Shown here: positions 32,048-45,297 of the stretch, one piece after another | Layout of the letters: every line of letters begins with the position of its first letter | Numbering within the stretch: the first letter of the stretch is position 1 | Assembly: GCA_020849855.1 (NCBI GenBank) | Contig: JADZFO010000034.1 | Location: 62,001-126,000, forward strand | DNA length: 64,000 nt | Direction: 5' to 3' | Source of the DNA: a bacterium | GTDB taxonomy: Bacteria > 4484-113 > JAFGCY01 | Made by a program: the position numbers and the translations under genes | Notes under the pieces: generated by a model | Databases searched by the model: none | The model's input: only the letters and a program-made list of their open reading frames with translations | What the model was told of the DNA's origin: nothing

Positions 32048-32737
32048 ATGCAACGTAGTCGCAAGTACCTTGACAAGCGCAAGGCCCTGGGCGAGGCCAA
32101 GAAGCCGCTCGAACCCACCGCGGCGCTCACTCTGCTCAAGAGTGTGAGTCGTGACTGGGAGAGCGTTGACCTCGACATCCGCCTTGGTATCAATACGCGC
32201 AAGCCTGACCAGAACGTCCGCGGCACAACCGTGCTGCCCAAGGGCACCGGCAAGACCGCGCGTGTGGTCGTGTTCTGCAAGGAAGACAAGGTAGCTGAAG
32301 CACAGGAAGCCGGAGCCGATCATGTCGGCCTCGGCGAACTGCTTGACAGGATCCAGGGCGGCTGGGTCGATTTTGACATCTGCGTGGCCACCCCTGACGT
32401 GATGAAGGATGTGTCCCGTGTGGCGAAGGTCCTGGGTCCCCGCGGCATGATGCCGAACCCCAAGACCGGCACGGTCACGAACGACATCAAGCAGGCCATT
32501 GCGGAGATCAAGAGCGGTAAGGTTGAGTACCGCGCTGACAAGACCGGCATCATCCACAACTCCGTGGGCCGGGCGAGCTTCAGCGTGGACGACCTGCGTG
32601 AGAACCTGCACCACCTGATCGTGCAGATCCTGCGCGCCAAGCCGGCCACCGTCAAGGGCCAGTATGTCAAGAGCATCAGTGTTTCAGCAACCCAGACGCC
32701 GGGCGTGCGCATAGACCCGAGCCACTTCTCGGCTTAA
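32048..32737 (+). CDS. rplA: Ribosomal protein L1
   Basis: 229 aa, full length. RSRKYLDKRKALGEAKKPLEP at the N terminus, GTGKTARVVVFCKEDK, ATPDVMKDVSRVAKVLGPRGMMPNPKTGTVTNDI (the conserved L1 core) and EYRADKTGIIHNSVGRASF. L1 forms the mobile stalk beside the ribosomal E site and in many bacteria represses its own operon. GGGAG lies upstream of the ATG, 37 nt after rplK. Confidence 0.97.
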   Translation: MQRSRKYLDKRKALGEAKKPLEPTAALTLLKSVSRDWESVDLDIRLGINTRKPDQNVRGTTVLPKGTGKTARVVVFCKEDKVAEAQEAGADHVGLGELLDRIQGGWVDFDICVATPDVMKDVSRVAKVLGPRGMMPNPKTGTVTNDIKQAIAEIKSGKVEYRADKTGIIHNSVGRASFSVDDLRENLHHLIVQILRAKPATVKGQYVKSISVSATQTPGVRIDPSHFSA

Positions 32738-32748
32738 CGGGGGATTTG

Positions 32749-33264
32749 ATGAACCGTAGCGGTAAAGAGCAAAAAGTTGATCAGTACGAGCAGGCGGTCG
32801 GCGTCGCGACCTATGCCTTCCTCTGCGAGTACAACAAAATCTCAGTTGCTGATTTCGAGAAGGCCCGCGCAGACTTCCGTGAGCTGGGTGCCGGCACTGT
32901 TGTGCTGAAGAACACCCTGGCCCGGATCGTCTTTGAGCGCCACGGCCTGGAGCAGGTCGCGGAGTACCTCGCCGGCCCCAGCTTGCTGGTGTACGGCAGC
33001 GAAGAGGTGGCTCCGGTGGCCAAGCTGCTGGACAAGATGATGCGCCGCTTCCGGGGCAACCTGGGCGTCAAGGCCATCATTTTTGACGGCTCGATCTTCG
33101 GCAAGGAGCAGTTCAAGAGCTTCACCAACCTTCCCACGAAGGATGAGGTTCGTGCGCGTCTGCTGGGTGTCCTCCAGGCACCGCTGGGTAACTTCCTGCG
33201 CGTCAACAGCGCGGCCCAGCGCCTGGTCACGGTGCTCAGCCAGTACGCCGAAAAGTCCGCTTAG
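32749..33264 (+). CDS. rplJ: Ribosomal protein L10
   Basis: 171 aa. Anchors the L7/L12 dimers to the ribosome. FRELGAGTVVLKNTLARIVFERHGLE and AEYLAGPSLLVYGSEEVAPVAKLL fit the RNA-binding N-terminal domain; the C-terminal helix (about 125-171, ARLLGVLQAPLGNFLRVNSAAQRLVTVLSQYAEKS) binds L12 dimers. ATG 32749 is chosen over an in-frame TTG at 32746 because GGGGA lies 5-6 nt before the ATG. It is 11 nt after rplA. Confidence 0.94.
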   Translation: MNRSGKEQKVDQYEQAVGVATYAFLCEYNKISVADFEKARADFRELGAGTVVLKNTLARIVFERHGLEQVAEYLAGPSLLVYGSEEVAPVAKLLDKMMRRFRGNLGVKAIIFDGSIFGKEQFKSFTNLPTKDEVRARLLGVLQAPLGNFLRVNSAAQRLVTVLSQYAEKSA

Positions 33265-33339
33265 CGGACAGCCGGGGCGGATCCGGCATGACTCGACATT
33301 ACCTGGGGCGTTAGCCCTAATGAGAATGCGGAGGTTGCA

Positions 33340-33771
33340 ATGTCTGTAGCTGATCTGAAGGACAAGGTACTCGCCCTGTCCGCTGACGAGCAGAAGGAGT
33401 TCTTTGCTGAGACTCTGGGCGCGCTGCCGGTGGTGCGCGTCAACGATCTCGTCAAGCATCTGGAAGAGACCTGGGGCGTCAGCGCCGCGGTCGCTGCTGC
33501 GCCGGTCATGGTCGCTGCCGCTGGCGGCGGTGGTGACGAGGGCGGCGGTGCCGAGGCCAAGACCGAGTTCGACGTCATCCTCAAGGAAGTCGGCGACGCC
33601 AAGCTCAACGTTATCAAGGTGGTCCGTGACATCACCGGCCTGGGCCTGAAGGAAGCCAAGGAGCTGGTCGAGGCCGCTCCGAAGCCCGTCAAGGAGAAGG
33701 TGCCCAAGGCCGAGGCCGACGACATGGTCAAGAAGCTCATTGAGGCCGGCGCGAGCGCTGAGCTAAAGTAA
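33340..33771 (+). CDS. rplL: Ribosomal protein L7/L12
   Basis: 143 aa, a little longer than usual (about 120-130). N-terminal dimerisation domain (1-50), a flexible Ala/Gly-rich hinge ([15 protein letters not shown]), and the globular factor-binding domain from [44 protein letters not shown]. The hinge is glycine-rich rather than the usual Ala/Pro-rich. GGAGG lies 6 nt before the ATG. Confidence 0.97.
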   Translation: MSVADLKDKVLALSADEQKEFFAETLGALPVVRVNDLVKHLEETWGVSAAVAAAPVMVAAAGGGGDEGGGAEAKTEFDVILKEVGDAKLNVIKVVRDITGLGLKEAKELVEAAPKPVKEKVPKAEADDMVKKLIEAGASAELK

Positions 33772-33807
33772 GCCAAACCCTGATATACAATAGCAACAAC
33801 TGGTAAT

Positions 33808-33835
33808 CCACCGGGGGGCCATGGCCCTCCGGTGG
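33808..33835 (+). terminator. Attenuator-like hairpin between rplL and rpoB
   Basis: Arms CCACCGGGGGGCC and GGCCCTCCGGTGG pair over 13 bp with one G-T, followed by TTTG. It lies 36 nt after rplL and 86 nt before rpoB. A partial terminator at this place in other bacteria lowers rpoBC relative to ribosomal-protein expression; the same role is inferred. Confidence 0.7.
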
Positions 33836-33921
33836 TTTGCCGCGTCAACCCCTGCCCCCGGGGAAGACGCAGCTTTGTACTGGCGGGCAGCTTCGCTTCA
33901 AAGCGAAAGGAGAGATGAAGA

Positions 33922-36900
33922 GTGGGTAACCTGATTGAGTTCCGACACGCACTGACCGACTACAAAGAACGCCCGCTGCCGAACCTGCTAGAAGTTCCGA
34001 CCAAGGCATTTGAGTGGTTCTGTTTCCACGGCATTCGCGAGGTCTTTGACGAGATCTTCCCGATTGCCTCGAACGACGGCAAGTACGAACTGCACTTTAC
34101 TGATTACGAGATCGTGCTGCCCAGCATCACGCCGCGTGAGTGCTTTGACACTGACGCCAACTACAACGCGACGCTGCGCGGCATCTTCTCCTTCCATAAC
34201 AACCAGACCGGAGAAATCAAGGAACAGGAAGTATTTATCTGCGAGCTGCCGTTCATGACCAAGAACGGCACCTTCATCATCAACGGCGTTGAGCGCGTGG
34301 TGGTGAACCAGCTCGTCCGCGCCCCGGGTGTCTACTTCACCAAGGGCGAGAAGCGCACGGCCAACGAGAACGCGCACATGGTGAAGCTCATCCCTTACCG
34401 TGGTGCCTGGCTGCGCTATGAGTACGACATCAAGACCGCCTCCTACCAGGTGCGCATGGACAGCCCGCGCCGCGTGCTGAAGATCCCGATGATGGACTTC
34501 CTGCGCGCCCTGGGCTTCACCGTCGACCAGGACCGCAACCTCATCTGCCTGACGGACGAGATGTGGGAGCACTACGGGCTGGACCGCAACATGTGGCCCA
34601 ACCCGGAGATGAGCACCGAGGACGAAGGCCTGAAGGGAACGCTGCAGCGTGACACCACCCGCAGCATGCGCGAGGCGCAGGTGGAAATCTGGCGTAAGCT
34701 GCACCCCACCGACCCCTACAGTGACGAAGTGCTGTCCAACATGCTGCCCAGCCGCTTCTTTGACCCCAAGCGCTATGACCTGCAGCGGGTGGGCCGCTAC
34801 ATCCTTAACAAGAAGCTTGAGCTGAACATCTCCGAGGACACGCTGACCCTGTCGGTGGCGGACATGTTCGAGGCCTTCCGCAGCCTCAAGGAGCTGCAGG
34901 AAGGCAGCCGCGGGCGGATCGACGACATCGACCACCTGAACCTGGAGAACCGCCGCACCGAGCATGTGGGCGAGCAGCTGGCCAACCAGTTCCGCAAGGG
35001 CCTGCAGCGCGTTGAGCGCATCGTCCGCGAAAAGATGATGCTGCCCGAGGCGGAGAAGGAAAGCCCCAAGACCCTGATCAACACGCGTCCGATCATCGGT
35101 GTGGTCAAGGAGTTCTTCGGGTCGAGCCAGATGAGCCAGTTCATGGATAACACGAACCCGCTCACCAGCCTGACCCACAAGCGCCGCTTCAGCGCCCTGG
35201 GCCCCAAGGGCCTGACCCGCGAGGCCGCGCGCTTTGACTTCCGCGACGTGCACCACAGCCACTACGGCCGCGTCTGCCCGATCGAGAGCCCGGAAGGCCC
35301 GAACATCGGCCTGATCAGCTCCCTGAGCTGCTATGCCCGGGTTAACGACTACGGCTTTATCGAGACGCCTTACTTCCGCGTCACCGGCGGCGTCATCTCC
35401 GACGAGATGGTCTACCTCAGCGCCGACCAGGAGCTGGAGTTCCACATCGCCCCCAGCACCGTACTGGCTGATAAGGAAGGCTATATCCAGGAGCCGGTGC
35501 TCTTCGTGCGCCGCCGCGGCAACTTCGAGCAGGTCAGCCGCGAGGACGTCGACTATGTCGAGGTCGCCCCGAACCAGTTCATCTCGGTGACCACCAGCCT
35601 GATCCCCTTCCTGGAGCACGACGACGCCAACCGCGCGCTGATGGGCTCCAACATGCAGCGCCAGGCCGTGCCCCTGCTCTACCCCGACAGCCCGGTGGTC
35701 GGCACTGGTATCGAGCGCAAGCTGGCCGAGGACGCCGGCGGCCTGGAGATCAGCCCCTTCTGCGGCGAGGTTACCTACGTCGACAGCAAGAAGATCACTC
35801 TGCGCAAGGGCATCGTCTACGACCGCCACACCTGCGAGATCCTCGACCTGCCCAACATGGAGAAGATCGAGGGCGAGGAGATCCTGACGCGCAGCAAGTT
35901 CGATTACATCTTCGAGCCGCACACCGTGCAGCAGGAGACATACCGTAAGCTGCCTTTCGAGGACCGCGCCTTCCGCAAACTGCGCAAGAGCAACGAGCAC
36001 ACGGAGACCCTCTCCCTGCGCAAGTTCCAGCGCAGTAACCAGGGCACCCTGATCAACCAGCGCATCGTGGTCCGCAAGGGCTACCCGGTGATCAAGGGCG
36101 ACCTGTTGGCCGACAGCTCCAGCACCTTCATGGGAGAGCTGGCGCTGGGCCAGAACGTGCTTGTCGGCCTGATGAGCTGGCGCGGTTACAACTTTGAGGA
36201 CGCCATCCTGGTGTCCGAGCGCCTGATCAAGCAGAACCTCTACACCAGCATCCACATCGAGAAGCATGAGTGCGAGGCGCGCCAGACCAAGCTGGGCCCG
36301 GAGAAGATCACCCGCGAAATCACAGGCCTCTCTGAGGACTACATCGAGCGCAACCTCGACGAGCGCGGCGTGATCCGCGTGGGCGCCGAGGTGAAGTCCG
36401 GCGACGTTCTGGTGGGCAAGATCACCCCCAAGGGCGAAAGCGACCTGACCGGCGAAGAGAAGCTGATCCGCGCAGTCTTCGGCGACAAGGGTAAGGGCTT
36501 CAAGAACACCCCGCTGAAGCTGCCGCACGGTGAGGACGGCGTGATCATCGCGACCAGCTACCACAGCCGCGACACCGGCGATGAGCTGGCGCATAACGTG
36601 GTTGAGATGGCGCGGGTCTACATCGCCAAGCGCCGTTACCTGCAGGTGGGCGACAAGATGGCCGGCCGCCACGGTAACAAGGGTGTTGTCTCCAACATCC
36701 TGCCGGTTGAGGACATGCCCTTCCTGCCTGACGGCACCCCGCTGGACATCATCCTCAACCCTCTCGGCGTGCCCAGCCGAATGAACATCGGCCAGGTGCT
36801 CGAGACGCACCTGGGCCTGGCCTGCAGCCAGATCGACATCAGCAACGAACCCGAGATCGACGCGGTCAAGGCGCTCAAGGAAAGCGAGCACTTCGAGCAT

Positions 36901-37516
36901 CACGGCGAGCTGGCGGTGACGATGGAAGACGCCATCAGCTTCACCCGCCGCAAGTCCCCGCTGAAGGTCAAGGTGCCGGTCTTCCACAGCCCCAGTGAAG
37001 GCAAGATCCGCGGTATGTTCGAGCGCATGAAGCTGCCCCTGGACGGCAAGACCGTCCTGTATGACGGCGTCACCGGCGCGCGGCTGAAGGAGCGCGTGAT
37101 GGTCGGCCTGATGTACTTCATGAAGCTCAACCACCTGGTGGACGACAAGATCCACGCCCGTTCCACCGGCTCCTATGCCCTGATCACCCAGCAGCCCCTT
37201 GGCGGAAAGGCCCAGTTCGGCGGCCAGCGCCTGGGAGAGATGGAGGTCTGGGCCCTGGAAGGCTATGGTGCCGCCTACCTGCTCAAGGAGATGCTGACCG
37301 TCAAGTCCGACGACGTTGTGGGCCGTAACAACACCTACAAGGCGATCGTCGACGGCCGCATCATCCCCGAGCCCGGCATCCCTGAAAGTTTCTACGTCAT
37401 GGTCAACGAGCTCAAGAGCCTCGGCCTTGACGTCACAGTTATCCACGAGGGTGAAGAAGCCCGCCGCGGCTTCTTTGACAGCGAGAGCACTTTTGCTATC
37501 CGAGGAGATGAAGTCC

Positions 37517-37527
<11 letters not shown>
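33922..37527 (+). CDS. rpoB: RNA polymerase beta subunit
   Basis: 1201 aa, a compact beta subunit (E. coli 1342) that lacks some lineage-specific insertions. Seen: QTGEIKEQEVFICELPFMTKNGTFIINGVERVVVNQLVRAPGVYF, the rifampicin-pocket region FFGSSQMSQFMDNTNPLTSLTHKRRFSALGPKGLTREAARFDFRDVHHSHYGRVCPIESPEGPNIGLI, SWRGYNFEDAILVSERL, and GDKMAGRHGNKGV. It starts at GTG 33922, preceded by AGGAGAG at 8 nt. The 3' end overlaps the rpoC start. Confidence 0.98.
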
Positions 37528-41839
<4,312 letters not shown>

Positions 41840-41880
41840 GTCACAGCTCTGCCTGCCGGAAGGCAACAATGCAGTACACG

Positions 41881-41908
41881 AAAGAGGGACGCGCAGGCGT
41901 CCCTCTTT
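41881..41908 (+). terminator. Strong terminator of the rpo operon
   Basis: AAAGAGGGACGC and GCGTCCCTCTTT, a perfect 12-bp stem with loop GCAG, 41 nt after rpoC, with a T-rich end. It is the best intrinsic terminator in the window. Confidence 0.85.
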
Positions 41909-41959
41909 GCTTTGCGGTGCCGGGGCAGCCGCGTGCAACAGTCCGCGTTCTGGCACGTC

Positions 41960-41965
41960 TATAAT
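41960..41965 (+). promoter_or_regulatory. -10 box of the Ser/Thr kinase gene
   Basis: TATAAT, 9 nt before the ATG at 41975. Confidence 0.5.
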
Positions 41966-41974
41966 CCAAACCGC

Positions 41975-43231
41975 ATGAAGCCAGACCGCATCGGCAAATA
42001 CAGCATCCTCGGAGAACTGGGCAAGGGCTCCATGGGCGTGGTCTACGAGGGCCAGGCGGCCCCGGAGCAGCCCCCTGTCGCGGTCAAGGTCTTCTTCCCC
42101 GACACCCAGCTCAGCCCCGAAGAGCTGGCCACGCTAAAGGACCGCTTTGATCGCGAGGGCGCGGCACTGACCTCCGTGCACCATCCAAACGTGGTGGAAG
42201 TGCTGGAAGTCGGCCAGGACGGCGGCCACGAGTACATCGTGATGGAGAAGCTGCCCGGCCTGAACCTCAAGGAGCTGCTGCAGCTTGGCACGCGTTTCAC
42301 CCTGGCCGAGACCATCGACATCATCCTGCAGCTCCTGGCCGGCCTCGGCGCCTGCCATAAGTCCGGGCTGGTGCACCGCGACGTCAAGCCCGCCAACCTG
42401 GTGCGCAGCCCCCAGGGCGAGATCAAGCTGACCGACTTTGGCATCGCCCGTGTCCTCAAGGACGCCACCCTGGCCCGCAGCGGGACCGTGGTGGGAACGC
42501 CGAACTACATGAGCCCCGAACAGATCCGCGGCGAGAACGTCGATGCGCGCAGCGACATCTTCAGCGCCGGTGTGCTGATGTACGAACTCCTGACCGGCCG
42601 CAAACCCTTTGACGGTCCTGACGTCACCGCGATCATGTACAACGTGGCCAATGTCCAGCCGCCCAGCCTGCGCTTCTATAACGGCGCGCTGCCCGAAGAG
42701 CTGGACGCGGTGGTCTTCGCCGCCCTGGCCAAGCGCTCAGAGGAGCGCTATCCCGATACCGAGCAGTTCAGCTCCGCCATCCGCCGCCTGGAGCAATCCC
42801 TGCACTTCCGGGATGACACCGAGGCGGTGCTCAACGCCCTGCCGGCCAGCCCGGATGCCGACGCCTCCATCGGCGGCGCGATCAGCGGCGCCCCGGCGCC
42901 GGGCGTCTCCGCAGCGGCCGGGACCGGCGTACGGGCCAGCACGGCAAGTATTGCCGGTATTGGCGCCGGCATCCCGGCCATCCCAGGCGTACAGCTCAGC
43001 GGAACGGTCTACTGCGTGGACTGCGGCGCGGCCAACAGCGAGAGCCAGGAGTTTTGCCTCAGCTGCATGCGGCCCCTGCTCAAGCGCAGCACGATCCACC
43101 AGATGGCAGCCGCCCAGGCCCGCATGCTGGGGCGCACACGCCGCGTGGACATGATATTCCTGAGCTGCCTGTCGGTGGTGATGGTCACAATCGCCATCGC
43201 GGTCATCTGGCTGATGTTCTTTAAGCAGTAA
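41975..43231 (+). CDS. Membrane Ser/Thr protein kinase with zinc ribbon
   Basis: 418 aa. Hanks-type kinase: Gly loop GELGKGSMG (13-21), Lys38 in VAVKVF, HRD (134-136) in LVHRDVKPANLV, DFG (154-156), and activation end GTPNYMSPEQ. An Ala/Gly-rich linker (about 285-335) follows, then a CxxC..CxxC zinc ribbon (YCVDCGAANSESQEFCLSC) and one C-terminal membrane helix (about 393-415). Such kinases usually regulate the envelope or metabolism; the partner is unknown. The ATG is supported by the -10 box at 41960; an earlier in-frame opening at 41912 lies upstream of that promoter. It converges on the next gene. Confidence 0.92.
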   Translation: MKPDRIGKYSILGELGKGSMGVVYEGQAAPEQPPVAVKVFFPDTQLSPEELATLKDRFDREGAALTSVHHPNVVEVLEVGQDGGHEYIVMEKLPGLNLKELLQLGTRFTLAETIDIILQLLAGLGACHKSGLVHRDVKPANLVRSPQGEIKLTDFGIARVLKDATLARSGTVVGTPNYMSPEQIRGENVDARSDIFSAGVLMYELLTGRKPFDGPDVTAIMYNVANVQPPSLRFYNGALPEELDAVVFAALAKRSEERYPDTEQFSSAIRRLEQSLHFRDDTEAVLNALPASPDADASIGGAISGAPAPGVSAAAGTGVRASTASIAGIGAGIPAIPGVQLSGTVYCVDCGAANSESQEFCLSCMRPLLKRSTIHQMAAAQARMLGRTRRVDMIFLSCLSVVMVTIAIAVIWLMFFKQ

Positions 43232-43254
43232 GAGGCAGGGCAATCGGCCGCAGT

Positions 43255-44202
43255 TTACTGCTGTTCCTTGCGCTTGCTGCGGCTGCTGATGCGCTCATCC
43301 TGCAGCAGGTCGTCCAGATCAAGCGATTCAATGATCTGCCCCAGCTCCCGGGCCCAGCGCGGCAGCTCACTTTCCTGCTTGCTGACAGGCTGTGGCGCCC
43401 TGGCCGGCTGTGCCGGGCCGGGCTTGCCCGCAGGCGCGCCGGAAGCTGCCACTGGCGCTGCGTTGGCCGGCTGCGCGGCGACTCCCGGGCCCGGCCGCTG
43501 GGCCTCAGCCGGAGCAGCGGTTGTGCTCACTCCTGCTGTCTGTTGCGGCGCCTGGGCCAGCAGGCGGGCTTCTTCCTCGCCAAGGCGCTTGCGCACTTCC
43601 TCAGGCAGGCGCGCGTCAAGCTGCTTCAGGGGGTCGTAGTCCTCGTCGCCGTAGGCTTCCAGAATGCTCTCGGCGATGGTTGCCTCTTCCTCCAGCCGGC
43701 TCTGCCTGCCGGGCTTGCCGCTGCCGCCGCGCCGCAGCATCTCGTTGATCTTGCCCTGCAGTTCGCGCAGGCGGCTGACCTCAGCCGCGCCGCCCAGGGT
43801 GGGGTCGTGCTGCGCTTGATGGATCTTGCGCGAGAGGTACTTGCTGTATTCCACCAGCATGAAGCGCTCATTGGAGCGCAGCAGCTTGCGGTAGGCGCGC
43901 TTGTCGCGGCGCTTCTGCCAGCCGCGGTTGATATTGCCCGCCAGCTTGCCAAAGACGAAGCTCAGCACCAGGCCCATGATTGAGCCCACAGGGATAAAGA
44001 AGTCTTCGCTGATCCCGGCCAGGCTGACCACAAGGCCGATATAGCTGATCATCATGGCAAACCAGATCAGCACTGTCGGCCAGCAGCCGTTTCGCTCAAC
44101 GCCCCAGGAGATCAGTTCCTTTTCATCCGGCTTATAGAGCTTCCCCGCCGGCGTGAGTCGCCAGTCCAGGTCTTCAACCAGATGTTCGATTACGTCTTTC
44201 AT
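43255..44202 (-). CDS. Membrane protein with cytoplasmic helical and Pro/Ala-rich region, function unknown
   Basis: 315 aa. Two adjacent membrane helices (about 42-90, FAMMISYIGLVVSLAG and FIPVGSIMGLVLSFVFG), a positively charged segment (NRGWQKRRDKRAYRKLLRSN), helical stretches (110-205), an Ala/Pro/Gln-rich linker (about 220-275) and a conserved-looking acidic C-terminal helix (ELPRWARELGQIIESLDLDDLL). No family recognised. It lies 11 nt downstream of the 44214 gene on the same strand, so the two probably form an operon facing the kinase. Confidence 0.7.
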   Translation of the reverse strand: MKDVIEHLVEDLDWRLTPAGKLYKPDEKELISWGVERNGCWPTVLIWFAMMISYIGLVVSLAGISEDFFIPVGSIMGLVLSFVFGKLAGNINRGWQKRRDKRAYRKLLRSNERFMLVEYSKYLSRKIHQAQHDPTLGGAAEVSRLRELQGKINEMLRRGGSGKPGRQSRLEEEATIAESILEAYGDEDYDPLKQLDARLPEEVRKRLGEEEARLLAQAPQQTAGVSTTAAPAEAQRPGPGVAAQPANAAPVAASGAPAGKPGPAQPARAPQPVSKQESELPRWARELGQIIESLDLDDLLQDERISSRSKRKEQQ

Positions 44203-44213
44203 TGAAACTCAGC

Positions 44214-45269
44214 TCAGCGCTGCATCCGCCAGGTGGCCGGCCGCGCCCCCCCGTCCAGCCAGGCTTTCAGCTCATCGCGGTAAGCGCTGATGTAGGCCAG
44301 CGCCTGCCGCGCGCTCTTGTTCAGGTCGGCCGCGCTCGGCCCGGGGCGGTCCCCGGGACCGCCGGACTGATAACTCTCCGGCAGCTCCAGCAGCATGTCA
44401 AAGCCGAAGATCTCGCCCTCGAACTCCGCCACATACTGCGGCCCCGCGTCTTCCTTGCTTTTGTACTTATCAGGCCTCTGCTGCACCGCTGTCGCTGTGG
44501 ACACGATCCAGTCCATGAAGCGCAGCTCCTCGCGGAAGAAGTCCTTGTACTCATCCGGCTCCGCGACAAAGGCCGCCAGCCCGGCGTCATAGCGCCGCAC
44601 CGCACGGTAATGGAAGCCGCCAAGGGTGCCGTCCAGGTTGCGCCGCGTGATCAGCTCATAGCCATCGTCAGGCCCGCCGGCATCCTCCACCTCGAACCAG
44701 CCATACAGCGTCCGGGCCCCGGCCAGGTCAATCACCCGGCCGCTGCCTCCCGCCTCCAGCACAAAACCGGCCATCGTCGCGTCGTCCAGGCCACTGGTGA
44801 AGGACATCACAACAACCAGCGGCGCGTCCTGCCCTTCTCCCGCCGGCCAGATCGCCATGCGGGACAGCACACCGCTGCGCTGCTCCGCCGTGATTTCGAT
44901 CCGCTGGGGGTCCTCATCCTCAAAGCCCACGCCAATGATCGTCAGCACCTCGCTGCCGCTTGACGTTTCTGCCTGGCTGGTCTGCGCAATCGCAATCGAG
45001 GCCCGGCGGGTCTTGCCCCACTTGATATCAAGTACATCCAGCGCGCTGACGTCCGGCGGGATGACGTAGGCGAACTCTGTGCGGGCCTCTTCCTGGTCCT
45101 GGCTCAGGGCCAGCTTCAGCTTTGGGTGGCAGGCCAGCGAAAAGGCTGCGATATCCAGCTCAACCAGATCCGCTGCCGCGCGCGCCGCTCCGGCCGGAAG
45201 GGCCGTGCAAAGCAGCCCCAGCAGCAGCAAAGCGGCCGGGAGACGCAATGATAGGATTGATGCCACCAA
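44214..45269 (-). CDS. Exported protein of unknown function
   Basis: 351 aa. Signal peptide (about 1-28, LPAALLLLGLLCTALPAGAARA), then a beta-rich region with LVELDIAAFSLACHPKLKLALSQ, IRVDL-like strands and ELITRRNLDGTLGGFHYRAVRRY, ending in a helical segment AADLNKSARQALAYISAYRDELKAWL. No known domain. Start: the open frame continues to 45455, but TTG at 45269 lies 6 nt after TACAAT (45276-45281, minus strand); GTG at 45266 is also possible. Divergent from the TMEM43-like gene. Confidence 0.65.
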   Translation of the reverse strand: MVASILSLRLPAALLLLGLLCTALPAGAARAAADLVELDIAAFSLACHPKLKLALSQDQEEARTEFAYVIPPDVSALDVLDIKWGKTRRASIAIAQTSQAETSSGSEVLTIIGVGFEDEDPQRIEITAEQRSGVLSRMAIWPAGEGQDAPLVVVMSFTSGLDDATMAGFVLEAGGSGRVIDLAGARTLYGWFEVEDAGGPDDGYELITRRNLDGTLGGFHYRAVRRYDAGLAAFVAEPDEYKDFFREELRFMDWIVSTATAVQQRPDKYKSKEDAGPQYVAEFEGEIFGFDMLLELPESYQSGGPGDRPGPSAADLNKSARQALAYISAYRDELKAWLDGGARPATWRMQR

Positions 45270-45285
45270 GCTGTGATTGTACAAG
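45257..45285. promoter_or_regulatory. Divergent promoters sharing a TTGTACAA palindrome
   Basis: Minus-strand -10 TACAAT (45276-45281) for the exported-protein gene; plus-strand TTGATG (45257-45262) with a 17-bp spacer and TACAAG (45280-45285) for the TMEM43-like gene. The two -10 boxes overlap within a palindrome, so their use is probably mutually exclusive. Confidence 0.5.
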
Positions 45286-45297
45286 GGGGAGCAGGCT

